Source: an uncultured Oscillospiraceae bacterium (GTDB taxonomy: Bacteria > Bacillota > Clostridia > Oscillospirales > Oscillospiraceae). Taken from it: DNA of 33,514 nt. Below the pieces are notes generated by a model. It was given only the letters and a program-made list of their open reading frames with translations, was not told the DNA's origin and did not search any database. This document shows positions 22,333 through 30,465 of the stretch, in pieces (position 1 is the stretch's first letter; each line of letters begins with the position of its first letter). Both the position numbers and the translations under genes were made by a program. The DNA lies in contig CAKUOS010000020.1 in assembly GCA_934670025.1 (NCBI GenBank), positions 1 to 33,514 on the forward strand. The letters are read 5' to 3'.

Positions 22333-24131
22333 TACGCAGACTCTGGCGGCGGGTGATGGATCTGCCGTTTTCCACGAAGCTGATCACGGTGTATATTTTC
22401 TCGCTCGTGCTCGGCATCGGCCTCAACACCTACGAGCAGATCGACACGTCGCTGACCATGCTCCACCGCGAGCGCGTGGAGAGTCTCGATATGCTGACCG
22501 AGCAGGTCGCGCTCAACTTTTCCGACAGCCAGCAGGCCATGAGCGACGCGATCTACGCGCGGCTGCGCGCGTTTGAGATCCCGTCTCTCATGAACGCGCA
22601 GCTGAGTCAACCGGAAAAGGGGACCGCCGCGCTGCAATACGCGCTGGCGCAGACGATCTCCGAGTCGACGGAGTACGACTTCGTCGCGCTGGAGACGGCC
22701 GGCGGCCAGCGTCTGGCCACCAAACGCAGCGAACCCGCCATGCGCGCCGAGCAGTACAGCGAGATATCGGCCTTCGCCGACGAGCTGCTGGGCAGCGGCG
22801 CGCAGGAGCGCTACGCTTCGAGCACGTGGATCCGCGCCGCAAGCGGCGACGTGTACATCATGACGAACGTGTATAACACGTCGCCCCTCAAATGGGTCGG
22901 CCGCGCGGTATTTCACCTCCGCGACAGCATCTTTTCGCTCAGCGAAGCGTATGAAAACACGGGATTCGCTTTTTTTGACGCATCGGGGAACTTTTTGAGC
23001 TTCGTCGGGATGTCGGGCGATCCGGAGCGCAGCGCGCAGATCGCCGCGCAGCTGGCGGAGGACGGCAGTCTGTCCGACGAGGCGTGGGACGGGGAGTATT
23101 TCATCTCCCGCAGCCGCTCGGGCGGCTGGACGGCGGTGGGCTTCTCCTCCAAGCAGGTCTACCGCGAGATGCGCGCCGACAGCATCCGCATCGGCGTGGT
23201 CTACGGCTGCATGGGCCTTGTGGCGGGCATCGCGCTGATGCTCGTGCTCGTGCGCAATCTGGTCAGCAAGCTCAAACGCATCCGCCGCTCGATGGATCAG
23301 GTGGCCGAGGGCAATCTCGACTCGCACATCGAGATCACCGACAACGACAACATCAGCCAGATCGCCAAGACCTTCAACCACATGATGATCCGCATGAAGG
23401 AGCTGCTGGCCGAGGTCGCGGAGAAGGAGCGGCAGAAAAAGGACGCGGAGCTTCAGATCCTGGAGTACAAATACCGTTCGCTCGAAACGCAGATCCGCCC
23501 GCATTTCATCTACAACGCCTTTGAGATCGTCAACGCGATGGCAAAGATCAAGGGCGAGGACGAGATCGTCGAGATCGTGCAGCGCATCAGCCGCTATTTC
23601 CGCAACATCACCGTCAACACCACCCGGCAGTTCATCACCACGCAGCAGGAATTCGACGCGCTGTGCGATTACACCGAGATCTACCGCTTTATCCACGGCG
23701 AGCGGCTGTGCGTGACGTTCTCCGCGCGCGAGGCCGCGCGCAACGCGATGATCCCGACGATGATCGTCCAGCCCGTGGTGGAAAACGCGCTGAAGCACGG
23801 CGTGCGCGAGCAGAACGAGGATTCGCAGATCATCGTCCACGCCTATATCCGCGAGGATAAGCTCAATCTCACCGTCAAGGACACCGGCTACGGCCTGACG
23901 CCCGAGCAGGAGACGAAGCTCGAACGCGGTGAACAGCTCTCCGACCCGCACCACGGCGGCATCGGCCTTGCAAACGTCCGTCAGCGCCTTTCGCTTATCT
24001 ACGGCGACGAGGCCAGCGTCTCCATCCACAACCGGCCGGAGGGCGGCGTGGTCGTGAAGATCATCCTTCCGCTGACCTACAGCGAGCCCAATCTGCATTT
24101 CGGCGAGGACGACTGGGACTTTGATACATGA
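22329..24131 (+). CDS. Sensor histidine kinase, YesM/LytS type
   Basis: 600 aa. Two membrane segments (about 17-34 and 289-310) enclose a roughly 255-residue extracytoplasmic sensor domain. HAMP follows (about 311-365, 'RRSMDQVAEGNLDSHIEI'). The His_kinase domain carries H392 in 'LETQIRPHFIYNAFE', a mild variant of the usual QINPHFLYNTL. The ATPase domain has the N box 'VVENALKHGV' (E485, N486), 'VKDTGYGL' and 'GGIGLANVRQRL' (from G543). Start ATGA is coupled to the regulator stop. It probably senses a sugar or its binding protein outside the cell. A UUCG-capped terminator follows. Confidence 0.95.
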   Translation: MIRRLWRRVMDLPFSTKLITVYIFSLVLGIGLNTYEQIDTSLTMLHRERVESLDMLTEQVALNFSDSQQAMSDAIYARLRAFEIPSLMNAQLSQPEKGTAALQYALAQTISESTEYDFVALETAGGQRLATKRSEPAMRAEQYSEISAFADELLGSGAQERYASSTWIRAASGDVYIMTNVYNTSPLKWVGRAVFHLRDSIFSLSEAYENTGFAFFDASGNFLSFVGMSGDPERSAQIAAQLAEDGSLSDEAWDGEYFISRSRSGGWTAVGFSSKQVYREMRADSIRIGVVYGCMGLVAGIALMLVLVRNLVSKLKRIRRSMDQVAEGNLDSHIEITDNDNISQIAKTFNHMMIRMKELLAEVAEKERQKKDAELQILEYKYRSLETQIRPHFIYNAFEIVNAMAKIKGEDEIVEIVQRISRYFRNITVNTTRQFITTQQEFDALCDYTEIYRFIHGERLCVTFSAREAARNAMIPTMIVQPVVENALKHGVREQNEDSQIIVHAYIREDKLNLTVKDTGYGLTPEQETKLERGEQLSDPHHGGIGLANVRQRLSLIYGDEASVSIHNRPEGGVVVKIILPLTYSEPNLHFGEDDWDFDT

Positions 24132-24141
24132 TACACAAAAC

Positions 24142-24166
24142 GCCCGGCTTCGGCCGGGCAGTTTTT
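24142..24166 (+). terminator. Intrinsic terminator of the two-component operon
   Basis: GCCCGGC, TTCG tetraloop, GCCGGGC (24142-24159), then AGTTTTT. Confidence 0.9.
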
Positions 24167-24228
24167 ATATATCCCGTCCACACATTCCGCGCTCTTTATC
24201 GTAAGAAATGTAAATGTCCATCGGCGAA

Positions 24229-24234
24229 TATAAT
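24229..24234 (+). promoter_or_regulatory. Candidate -10 element of the isomerase operon
   Basis: TATAAT at 24229-24234. A TAAAAT lies eight bases later. Neither has a recognisable -35 at 16-18 bp, which would fit an activator-dependent promoter. The YesN-like regulator encoded just upstream is the obvious candidate. Confidence 0.4.
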
Positions 24235-24301
24235 GGTAAAATGTACACAGAACGGCTGGAAGCGGGCGAAAATCCCCGCGCAGCTTTCATGGAGGTATAT
24301 G

Positions 24302-25693
24302 ATGTTAAGCTATACTGTGAAAATCGGTCTGGTCCCCATCCGCAGAGACGTCACGCCGCGTCCGGGTATTTTCAACTGGGAAAAGGCGGAGGAACGGTGC
24401 GCGAAGGCGGTGCGCTACATCGAAGAGCATTTCGCGGACAAGCACGTCTCGTTCGTCGATCTTGACGGAATCAACAGCGTGAACGTCCTTTACAGCGACA
24501 AAGACGTCGACGCCGTCGTCGAGCGGTTCAAAAAGGAAGACGTCGACGCCGTGTTCCTCATCAACGGCAACTTTGGCAACGAAGAGGTTGCCGGCGCGGT
24601 CGCAAAGGCCATCGGCAAGCCGGTCCTGCTGTGGGGCCCGCAGGATGATTCCTTCCTGCCCGACGGCACGCGCTACACCGACACGCAGTGCGGCCTGTTC
24701 GGCATGAGCCGGATGCTCCAGCGTATGAACATCCCCTTCACCTATATCGAAAACTGCTTCATCGAAGACAAAAAGTTCGCCGACGGCTTCCACAGCTTTG
24801 TGCGCGTGGCCTGCGCGGTAAAGAACTTCGCGCATCTGCGCGTGGCGCAGGTCGGGATGCGGCCGAAGCCCTTCTGCTCGGTCATCTTCAACGAGGGCGA
24901 TCTCATGGAGACGTTCGACACGCACGTCATCCCCATCAACCTTGCCGTCGTGCAGGATCATTACAACCGGATCCTTGCCGAACGCAAAGAGGAGCTTGCC
25001 GCGGGCGTGGAAAAGCTGCGCGCGATGTACGAGATCGACGAGCTCTCCGAGCCGGTTCTGGACAAGGTCTATGCCTTTGTGCTGCTCTATGAGGAGCTGT
25101 TCAGGGAATACAACGTTTCCGCCATCTCGGCCGAATGCTGGACGGCGATGCAGCTGATGGTCGGGGCCATGCCCTGCACGGCCTACGGCATTCTGGCCGA
25201 CATGGGCTACATCATCGGCTGCGAGAGCGATATGCACGCGACCATCACGCAGGTGCTGCTGTCGTCGCTCGCGCTCGGCGAGCGCAAGCCGTTCCTCGGC
25301 GAGTTCACCGCACGCCATCCGTCGAACCCCAACGCGGAGCTGCTGTGGCACTGCGGCCCGTTCGCATATTCGCTGCACCGCAAGGGCGAGACGTGCAAGT
25401 GCGTCAATATGCGCGAGTGGTTCCAGGTCGAAGAGGGCCACTATACCGTTGCCCGCATCGATCAGGATCACGGCAAATACTCCGTCCTCGCCGGCGAGTG
25501 CGACAGCACCGACGGCCCGTACACCTTCGGCACCTATCTCTGGGGTCAGTTTGACAATCTCGACAAGTGGGAGCGCAAGCTGATCGAAGGGCCGTACATC
25601 CACCATATGTCCGAGATCGAGGGCAGCTTCACGAACGAGATCAAAGAATTCTGCAAATACGTGCCGGGTCTGCACTTCGACACCGTTGAATAA
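24302..25693 (+). CDS. L-fucose/L-arabinose isomerase-family protein
   Basis: 463 aa. Metal-dependent aldose-ketose isomerase fold. The N-terminal domains cover about 1-200 ('VFLINGNFGNEEVAGAVAKA', 'VLLWGPQDDSF'). The C-terminal active-site part includes 'ISAECWTAMQL' (about E278), 'GCESDMHATITQ' (E308, D310) and 'LLWHCGPFAYSLH' (H350), matching the Glu/Asp/His metal-ligand layout of FucI. It is clearly shorter than classical FucI (about 590 residues). ATG occurs twice in frame. The second (24302), six bases after GGAGG, is preferred over 24299. It leads a six-gene plus-strand run with aldolase, PfkB kinase, DUF4867, IolB-like and MFS genes. The sugar is not readable. Confidence 0.88.
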   Translation: MLSYTVKIGLVPIRRDVTPRPGIFNWEKAEERCAKAVRYIEEHFADKHVSFVDLDGINSVNVLYSDKDVDAVVERFKKEDVDAVFLINGNFGNEEVAGAVAKAIGKPVLLWGPQDDSFLPDGTRYTDTQCGLFGMSRMLQRMNIPFTYIENCFIEDKKFADGFHSFVRVACAVKNFAHLRVAQVGMRPKPFCSVIFNEGDLMETFDTHVIPINLAVVQDHYNRILAERKEELAAGVEKLRAMYEIDELSEPVLDKVYAFVLLYEELFREYNVSAISAECWTAMQLMVGAMPCTAYGILADMGYIIGCESDMHATITQVLLSSLALGERKPFLGEFTARHPSNPNAELLWHCGPFAYSLHRKGETCKCVNMREWFQVEEGHYTVARIDQDHGKYSVLAGECDSTDGPYTFGTYLWGQFDNLDKWERKLIEGPYIHHMSEIEGSFTNEIKEFCKYVPGLHFDTVE

Positions 25694-25704
25694 GGAGAGA
25701 GTAT

Positions 25705-26529
25705 ATGAGATACGATCTGAATGAAATCCTCGCGCTGGGCGAAGAAGGCGGCTTTGCCGTCCCGGCGTTCAATGTTTACAATCTTGAGACGGTCCTCGGC
25801 GTCATGAACGCCGCGGAGCAGACCGGCGCACCGGTCATTTTCCAGATGTACAGCCGTCTGTTTGACTCGCAGCTGGCCAAATTCGTCGCGCCGGTCATCA
25901 TGGAGGCCGTCGACAGCATGAAGACGCCCGCCGCGTTCCATCTCGACCACGGCGCAGGCGTCCCGGAGGTGCTGCGCGCGCTGCGCTATGGCGCGACCGG
26001 CATCATGATCGATGCGTCCACGCTGCCGCTGGAGGAAAACATCGAAAAGACGAAGGCCACCGTCGCGCTGTGCCGCGAATGCGGCGTGAGTGTCGAGGGC
26101 GAGCTCGGCCACGTCGGCACGACGAAGGATGAGTCGATGGCGGAGTTCACGAAGGTCGAGGACGCGGCGCGCTTCGTCGATGAGACGGGCGTCAGCGCGC
26201 TGGCCATCATGGTCGGCACGGCGCATGGCCACTATAAAAAGGCGCCGGTGCTCGGCATCGACCGCATTGCCGAGATCCACGCGGCCACGAAGGCGCACCT
26301 CGTGCTGCACGGCGGCTCGGGCGTGCCCGACGATCAGATCCGCGCAGCCGTCGCGGCCGGTATCCGCAAGGTCAACTTCGGCACGGACGTTTGCTGCTCG
26401 TTCCTCGACGCGACGCGCAAGGTCGACCAGAGCGTCATCGCGCTCGACCTGTTCATGAAGGAGCCGACCGCCGCCGTCAGAGACTTTGCGGTCAGCAAGA
26501 TCAACCTCCTGGGAGCGAACCGCAGATGA
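25705..26529 (+). CDS. Class II aldolase, fructose-bisphosphate/IolJ-like
   Basis: 274 aa. Zinc-dependent cleavage of a ketose phosphate to DHAP or a related product plus an aldehyde. Family motifs: 'FAVPAFNVYNLETVLGVM', 'FHLDHGAG' with catalytic Asp (D81) and zinc His (H82), 'SVEGELGHVG', 'GTAHGHYK' (H174), 'LHGGSGVP' (H202) and 'IRKVNFGTDV'. The length matches GatY/KbaY/IolJ-type enzymes. GGAGAG precedes the ATG, 11 bases after the isomerase gene. It overlaps the PfkB gene by ATGA. With a PfkB kinase and an IolB-like protein it recalls the last steps of inositol breakdown (IolB, IolC, IolJ), but the inositol-specific genes are absent. Confidence 0.92.
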   Translation: MRYDLNEILALGEEGGFAVPAFNVYNLETVLGVMNAAEQTGAPVIFQMYSRLFDSQLAKFVAPVIMEAVDSMKTPAAFHLDHGAGVPEVLRALRYGATGIMIDASTLPLEENIEKTKATVALCRECGVSVEGELGHVGTTKDESMAEFTKVEDAARFVDETGVSALAIMVGTAHGHYKKAPVLGIDRIAEIHAATKAHLVLHGGSGVPDDQIRAAVAAGIRKVNFGTDVCCSFLDATRKVDQSVIALDLFMKEPTAAVRDFAVSKINLLGANRR

Positions 26530-27452
26530 CGCAGGTCGTAGGTATCGGGTCGGCGCTGTTTGACATCCTCATGACCGCCGACGGCTTCCCGAAAGAGGAC
26601 ACCAAGCTCCAGGGCAAGGACACGAAGATCCAGTGCGGCGGCCCGTGCGCCACGGCGCTCGTGGCCATGAGCAAACTTGGCATACAGAGCGAGTATATGG
26701 GCACGCTCGGCGACGATATGTACGGCAGCTTCATCCGCGGGGAATTTCAGAAGTACGGCGTGGCGTGCGATCAGGTCCGCACGGTCGCGGGCACGCAGTC
26801 GTTCCACAGCTTCGTGCTGCTGAATTTGCAGAACACGAGCCGCACCTGTATCTGGAGCAAGGGCACCGTGCCCGCGCCGCAGCCCGGCGATATCGATCTT
26901 GAGACGCTCAAGCACGCAAAATACCTCCATCTCGACGGTCATCAGCTGGACGCGGCGATCTATGCCGCGCAGAAGGCGCACGAATACGGCATCAAGGTCA
27001 GCCACGACGCCGGCGGCACCTATCCCGGCATCGAGCGGCTGCTGCCGTATGTCGACGTGCTTATCCCGTCGGAGGAGTTTTCGCTGAAGATCACGCAGAG
27101 CGCCGACGCGGCCCAGGCCGCGGAAAAGCTCGACCGGCTCTATCATCCTGAGACGCTCATCATCACGCAGGGCTCGCGCGGCGGCTTTATCTGGCAGGAC
27201 GGGAAAGAGCTGCGCTATCCGGTCTATCCCGTCCACGCGGTCGATTCCAACGGCGCGGGCGACACGTTCCACGGTGCGTTCGTCGCCGCGCGCATCCGCG
27301 GCATGGATGTGTACGACGCGGCGTGCTTCGCATCGGCCACATCCGCGCTCAAATGCACGCGCTTTGGTGCGCAGGAGGGCATCCCGCACTATGACGAGGT
27401 GCTGGCATTCATGAAGGAAAACAAGGGGGTCATCCGTGATGGACGTGCTTGA
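26526..27452 (+). CDS. PfkB-family carbohydrate kinase
   Basis: 308 aa. ATP-dependent sugar kinase (ribokinase fold). 'VGIGSALFDILMTADGFP' opens the fold, 'CGGPCATALVAMSKLG' is the GG sugar-binding region, 'LIITQGSRGGFIW' is typical, and 'DSNGAGDTFHGAF' is signature 2 with catalytic D246 and the anion hole. GGGAG lies upstream of the ATG, which overlaps the aldolase stop (ATGA). Tight coupling to the aldolase suggests that it makes the phosphorylated ketose that the aldolase cleaves. IolC, tagatose-6-phosphate kinase and fructokinase are alternatives that sequence reading cannot separate. Confidence 0.93.
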   Translation: MTQVVGIGSALFDILMTADGFPKEDTKLQGKDTKIQCGGPCATALVAMSKLGIQSEYMGTLGDDMYGSFIRGEFQKYGVACDQVRTVAGTQSFHSFVLLNLQNTSRTCIWSKGTVPAPQPGDIDLETLKHAKYLHLDGHQLDAAIYAAQKAHEYGIKVSHDAGGTYPGIERLLPYVDVLIPSEEFSLKITQSADAAQAAEKLDRLYHPETLIITQGSRGGFIWQDGKELRYPVYPVHAVDSNGAGDTFHGAFVAARIRGMDVYDAACFASATSALKCTRFGAQEGIPHYDEVLAFMKENKGVIRDGRA

Positions 27453-28107
27453 GGCGCTGCGCGCGAAAAATCCGCAGATCCGCATCGAACCGGTCAGCGA
27501 TCCGTCGTTCCGCCGCTACGGCCGCGTTGTCAAAGCTGATACGTCGGCGTTCTGCGCGGCGGCGGAAGCGGCGGTGGAGTTTCCGGCGGAGGGCAGCAAA
27601 TATCTTGCCGCCGTCCCGGCGCTCGATACGCTTCCGGAGGCAAAATGGCTGCGCGAGCAGCTCTGCGGCCAGCTCGACGAGCAGATCGGCCTGTGCTGGG
27701 GCCATTCGAACCAGCTGAACGCGCTCGAGTGGCACACCTGCAACGAATTTAACATCGCGGTACGGGCGCTTGTGCTGCTGCTGGCCAAGCGGGACGATCT
27801 GGACGCAGACGGCCGTCTGGACGCCGGTAAGATCCGCGCGTTCTATCTTGCCGAAGGCGAGATGATCGAGGTCTACAGCGATACGCTCCATTTCTGCCCG
27901 TGCGAGGCGACGAAGGCGGGCTTCTCCTGCATCGTCGGTTTACAGCGCGGCACGAATCTGCCGCTCGATCCCGAGCAGGAAAAATCGCCGTATCTCTGGG
28001 CGAAAAACAAGTGGCTCATCGCGCACGAGGCGAACGCTTCGCTCGTCGCGCGCGGCGCATTCGCCGGGATCTACGGCGAGAACTGGCGCATCGAGCCTGC
28101 GGAATAA
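27439..28107 (+). CDS. DUF4867 family protein
   Basis: 222 aa. I recognise the family (DUF4867) by its core. 'LCWGHSNQLNALEWHTCNEF' carries H89, E97, H99 and E103, and 'LHFCPCEATKAGFSCIVGL' carries H151, followed by 'QRGTNLPLD'. The His/Glu pattern looks like a cupin-type metal site, so an isomerase or lyase acting on a sugar acid is plausible. No function is established to my knowledge. The start overlaps the PfkB gene by 14 bases. ATG 27439 and GTG 27436 are both possible after the AAGGGGG box. Placement between a kinase and an IolB-like isomerase marks it as a pathway enzyme rather than a bystander. Confidence 0.8.
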   Translation: MDVLEALRAKNPQIRIEPVSDPSFRRYGRVVKADTSAFCAAAEAAVEFPAEGSKYLAAVPALDTLPEAKWLREQLCGQLDEQIGLCWGHSNQLNALEWHTCNEFNIAVRALVLLLAKRDDLDADGRLDAGKIRAFYLAEGEMIEVYSDTLHFCPCEATKAGFSCIVGLQRGTNLPLDPEQEKSPYLWAKNKWLIAHEANASLVARGAFAGIYGENWRIEPAE

Positions 28108-28138
28108 CAAAACGCAGCGATAAAACGGAGGGACAGAC

Positions 28139-28951
28139 ATGAATCTGAAAAAGACGTACGTGCCGAAGATCGGGTACACGGAGATCTGTAAAACGGGCGA
28201 ATGCTCGCTGAAAATGCTGGATTTCGGCATGGTGGAGCTGAAAAAGGGCGACAGCGTGACGATCGAAACGGGTGAGAAGGAATTCGCGTTCATCATCCTC
28301 GGCGGTCACGCGGACTTCGCGTTCGACGCGGTCGAATGGAAAAACGTCGGCGGCCGCCGCTCGGTGTTCGAGGGCAAGGCCACGAGCGTCTACATCCCGC
28401 GGCACAAAACCGTGACCATCACGGGCTGCGAGCACGTGAAGATCGCCGTTTGCAGCACGAAGGTGGACGAGGACAGCGAGGCTGAGATCGTCGGTCCGGA
28501 GCGCGTGCGCGCCGTGACGCTGGGCGTGAAGCCGTGGGAGCGCGATACGCACTTCATCATCGACGGCAATACGAATGCCAAGCGTCTGACCATCGGCGAG
28601 GCGTTCGTCACGCCGGGCAACTGGGCCGGGTTCCCGCCCCACAAGCATGACGTCGATAATATGCCGCAGGAGGGCGTTCTGGAGGAAATTTATTATTTCC
28701 TGTTCCAGCCCGAGCAGGGCTTCGCCATCCAGTGCGCGTACACGAAGGACGGCGAGTTCGACGAGGCGTACCGCGTGAAGCAGGACGAGCTGGTCGAATT
28801 CCCGCGCGGCTATCACACGACGGTCGGCGCGCCGGGATACAACACGTACTTCCTGTGGCTGATGGCGGGCGAGCATCAGGGCTTCTTCCGCTCGAACGAT
28901 CCGGATCACGACTGGGTCACCGCCGTCGAAAATCTTGTGAAAAAGAGCTGA
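28139..28951 (+). CDS. IolB-like 5-deoxy-glucuronate isomerase family protein
   Basis: 270 aa, double cupin. The family isomerises 5-deoxy-D-glucuronate in myo-inositol breakdown. The metal site is intact: 'FPPHKHDV' (H168, H170), 'LEEIYYFLFQPEQGF' (E183) and 'FPRGYHTTVGAPGYNTYFLW' (H226). The length fits IolB. CGGAGG precedes the ATG, and the gene sits 31 bases after the DUF4867 gene. iolD and iolE, which would make its inositol-pathway substrate, are not in the window, and a FucI-type isomerase leads the operon instead. It may therefore act on a different uronate-like intermediate. Confidence 0.9.
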   Translation: MNLKKTYVPKIGYTEICKTGECSLKMLDFGMVELKKGDSVTIETGEKEFAFIILGGHADFAFDAVEWKNVGGRRSVFEGKATSVYIPRHKTVTITGCEHVKIAVCSTKVDEDSEAEIVGPERVRAVTLGVKPWERDTHFIIDGNTNAKRLTIGEAFVTPGNWAGFPPHKHDVDNMPQEGVLEEIYYFLFQPEQGFAIQCAYTKDGEFDEAYRVKQDELVEFPRGYHTTVGAPGYNTYFLWLMAGEHQGFFRSNDPDHDWVTAVENLVKKS

Positions 28952-28981
28952 GAAACAGCAAAATAACGCTGAAACAAGGGG

Positions 28982-29020
28982 AAAGAGCGGCCGCTGCGCA
29001 ATATCAGCGGCCGTTCTTTG
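28982..29020 (+). terminator. Intrinsic terminator between the IolB-like and MFS genes
   Basis: AAAGAGCGGCCGCTG pairs with CAGCGGCCGTTCTTT (one G-T pair) around an 8-nt loop. The right arm doubles as a U-rich tail. It ends only ten bases before the MFS start codon. Confidence 0.75.
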
Positions 29021-29029
29021 TAAAATGCC

Positions 29030-30214
29030 ATGACATATTTTCTGCTGGTCATCATCTATGCCGTCTACATCGGCATCGGTCTGCCGAACGGGATCCTCGG
29101 CTCGGCGTGGCCGGCGATGCACGCCGAGCTTGGTGTCGCGCTGGCCGGCGCGGGCACGGTGTCGATGATCATGTCGGCCTGCACGATCGCAGCGAGCATC
29201 GCCACGCCGTATCTGCTGCGCCGCGCCGGGACGCGGATCGCCACGGTGCTGAGCGTCGCGCTGACCTGCGGCGGACTTTTGGGCTTTTCGCTCTGCGGCA
29301 GCTTCCTGGCCGTGTGCCTGTGCGCCGTGCCATATGGCCTCGGCGCGGGCGCGATCGACGTTGCACTCAACGATTACCTCGCGCGCCGCTATCCCAGCCG
29401 GTATCTGGCGTGGATGCACTGTATGTGGGGCGTCGGCGCATCGGTCGGGCCGTATATCATCGCCGCCGCGCTGCGCACGGGCGGCTGGCGCGTCGGCTAC
29501 CGCTCCGTGGGCCTCATTCAGCTGGCGATGGTCGCGCTTTTACTGGCGAGCACGCCGCTGTGGAAGCGAAATGCGGGCGACCGCCCGGCGAAAACCGCCG
29601 CGTCTGCGGAAAACCGCGCCGGGCGCGGTCTGCTGCGCGATACGCCGGGCGCGCTGACGGTCATTGTGATGTTTTTCTGCTACTGTGCGCTTGAAAAAAC
29701 GGCGATCCTCTGGTGCGGCAGCTATCTGGTCTACAGCCGCGGCTTCACGGAGGCGGACGCCGCTGCATTCGTCAGCCTGTTCTTTATCGGCATTACGGCC
29801 GGACGCGCGCTGAGCGGCTTCGCAAGCATGAAGCTGAGCGATAAAAATATGGTCCGCCTCGGCAGCGGCGCGCTCATCTGCGGGCTGCTTGTGCTGCTGC
29901 TCGTGCCGTCGCACACGGCTGCGCTCGTGGGATTTTTCCTCGTCGGGCTCGGCTGCGCGCCGATTTATCCCTGCATCATCCACATGACGCCCGCGTTGTT
30001 CGGGGAAGAGAAGTCGCAGGCGCTCATCGGCACGGAGCTGGCCGGGGCGTATGTCGGTTCGCTGACCATGCCGCCGCTGTTCGGTCTGCTTGCAAACGCG
30101 GGCCTGACGGCGCTGCTGCCGGTGTATATTCTGGTGCTGGCGCTGGTGATGGCGCTGCTGCACGAGCGGCTGCACCGCCGCCATCCGTCCGCAGCCAAAA
30201 GCAAAGGAAGCTGA
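29030..30214 (+). CDS. MFS transporter
   Basis: 394 aa with about 12 hydrophobic segments in two halves. The N-terminal half has 'VYIGIGLPNGILGSAWPAM', 'YGLGAGAIDVALNDYLARR' and 'MHCMWGVGASVGPYI', as in fucose/sugar-type MFS carriers (FucP/YfkF-like groups). After a cytoplasmic loop rich in basic residues (about 180-205), the second half has 'FVSLFFIGITAGRALSGF' and 'GLGCAPIYPCIIHMTP'. No Shine-Dalgarno is visible before the ATG, and a terminator-like stem lies directly upstream, so expression may be low or conditional. Probably imports the substrate of the operon or exports a product. The direction is not readable. Confidence 0.88.
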   Translation: MTYFLLVIIYAVYIGIGLPNGILGSAWPAMHAELGVALAGAGTVSMIMSACTIAASIATPYLLRRAGTRIATVLSVALTCGGLLGFSLCGSFLAVCLCAVPYGLGAGAIDVALNDYLARRYPSRYLAWMHCMWGVGASVGPYIIAAALRTGGWRVGYRSVGLIQLAMVALLLASTPLWKRNAGDRPAKTAASAENRAGRGLLRDTPGALTVIVMFFCYCALEKTAILWCGSYLVYSRGFTEADAAAFVSLFFIGITAGRALSGFASMKLSDKNMVRLGSGALICGLLVLLLVPSHTAALVGFFLVGLGCAPIYPCIIHMTPALFGEEKSQALIGTELAGAYVGSLTMPPLFGLLANAGLTALLPVYILVLALVMALLHERLHRRHPSAAKSKGS

Positions 30215-30232
30215 AATTTCCCGAGAATCTAC

Positions 30233-30261
30233 TTGACTTTTCGCAGTCCTTGTGATACTAT
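30233..30261 (+). promoter_or_regulatory. Promoter of the tRNA-Leu gene
   Basis: TTGACT (30233-30238), 17-bp spacer, TACTAT (30256-30261), 25 bases before the tRNA. Confidence 0.75.
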
Positions 30262-30286
30262 ATCCGAGCAGTCGAGAGACTGATAT

Positions 30287-30374
30287 GCGCGAGTGGTGGA
30301 ATTGGCAGACTCGCTAGATTCAGGTTCTAGTGTCCACTCCGGACGTGCGGGTTCAAGTCCCGCCTCGCGCACCA
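30287..30374 (+). tRNA. tRNA-Leu (anticodon CAG)
   Basis: 88 bases including an encoded CCA end. The acceptor arms GCGCGAG and CTCGCGC pair fully. The anticodon stem CTAGA/TCTAG encloses the loop TTCAGGT, giving anticodon CAG. A long variable arm (class II tRNA) and GTTCAAGTC in the T arm are present. The 3' part is the probable integration site of the element to the right. Confidence 0.96.
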
Positions 30375-30378
30375 CATA

Positions 30379-30416
30379 GAAAACCCTTGAAAACACTACG
30401 TTTTCGAGGGTTTTTC
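30379..30416 (+). terminator. Intrinsic terminator after tRNA-Leu
   Basis: GAAAACCCTTGAAAAC pairs with GTTTTCGAGGGTTTTTC with one internal mismatch, ending in TTTTTC. It also faces the 3' end of the integrase gene coming from the other side. Confidence 0.88.
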
Positions 30417-30465
30417 TTTATGCTGAAACGGGCGTTTTCCCCTAAGTTTTCCCCTTACAGAATTT

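Noticed and set aside
24128..24301. A longer N-terminus for the isomerase-family protein
   Set aside because: The extension crosses a terminator and the likely promoter. GGAGG lies six bases before the ATG at 24302.
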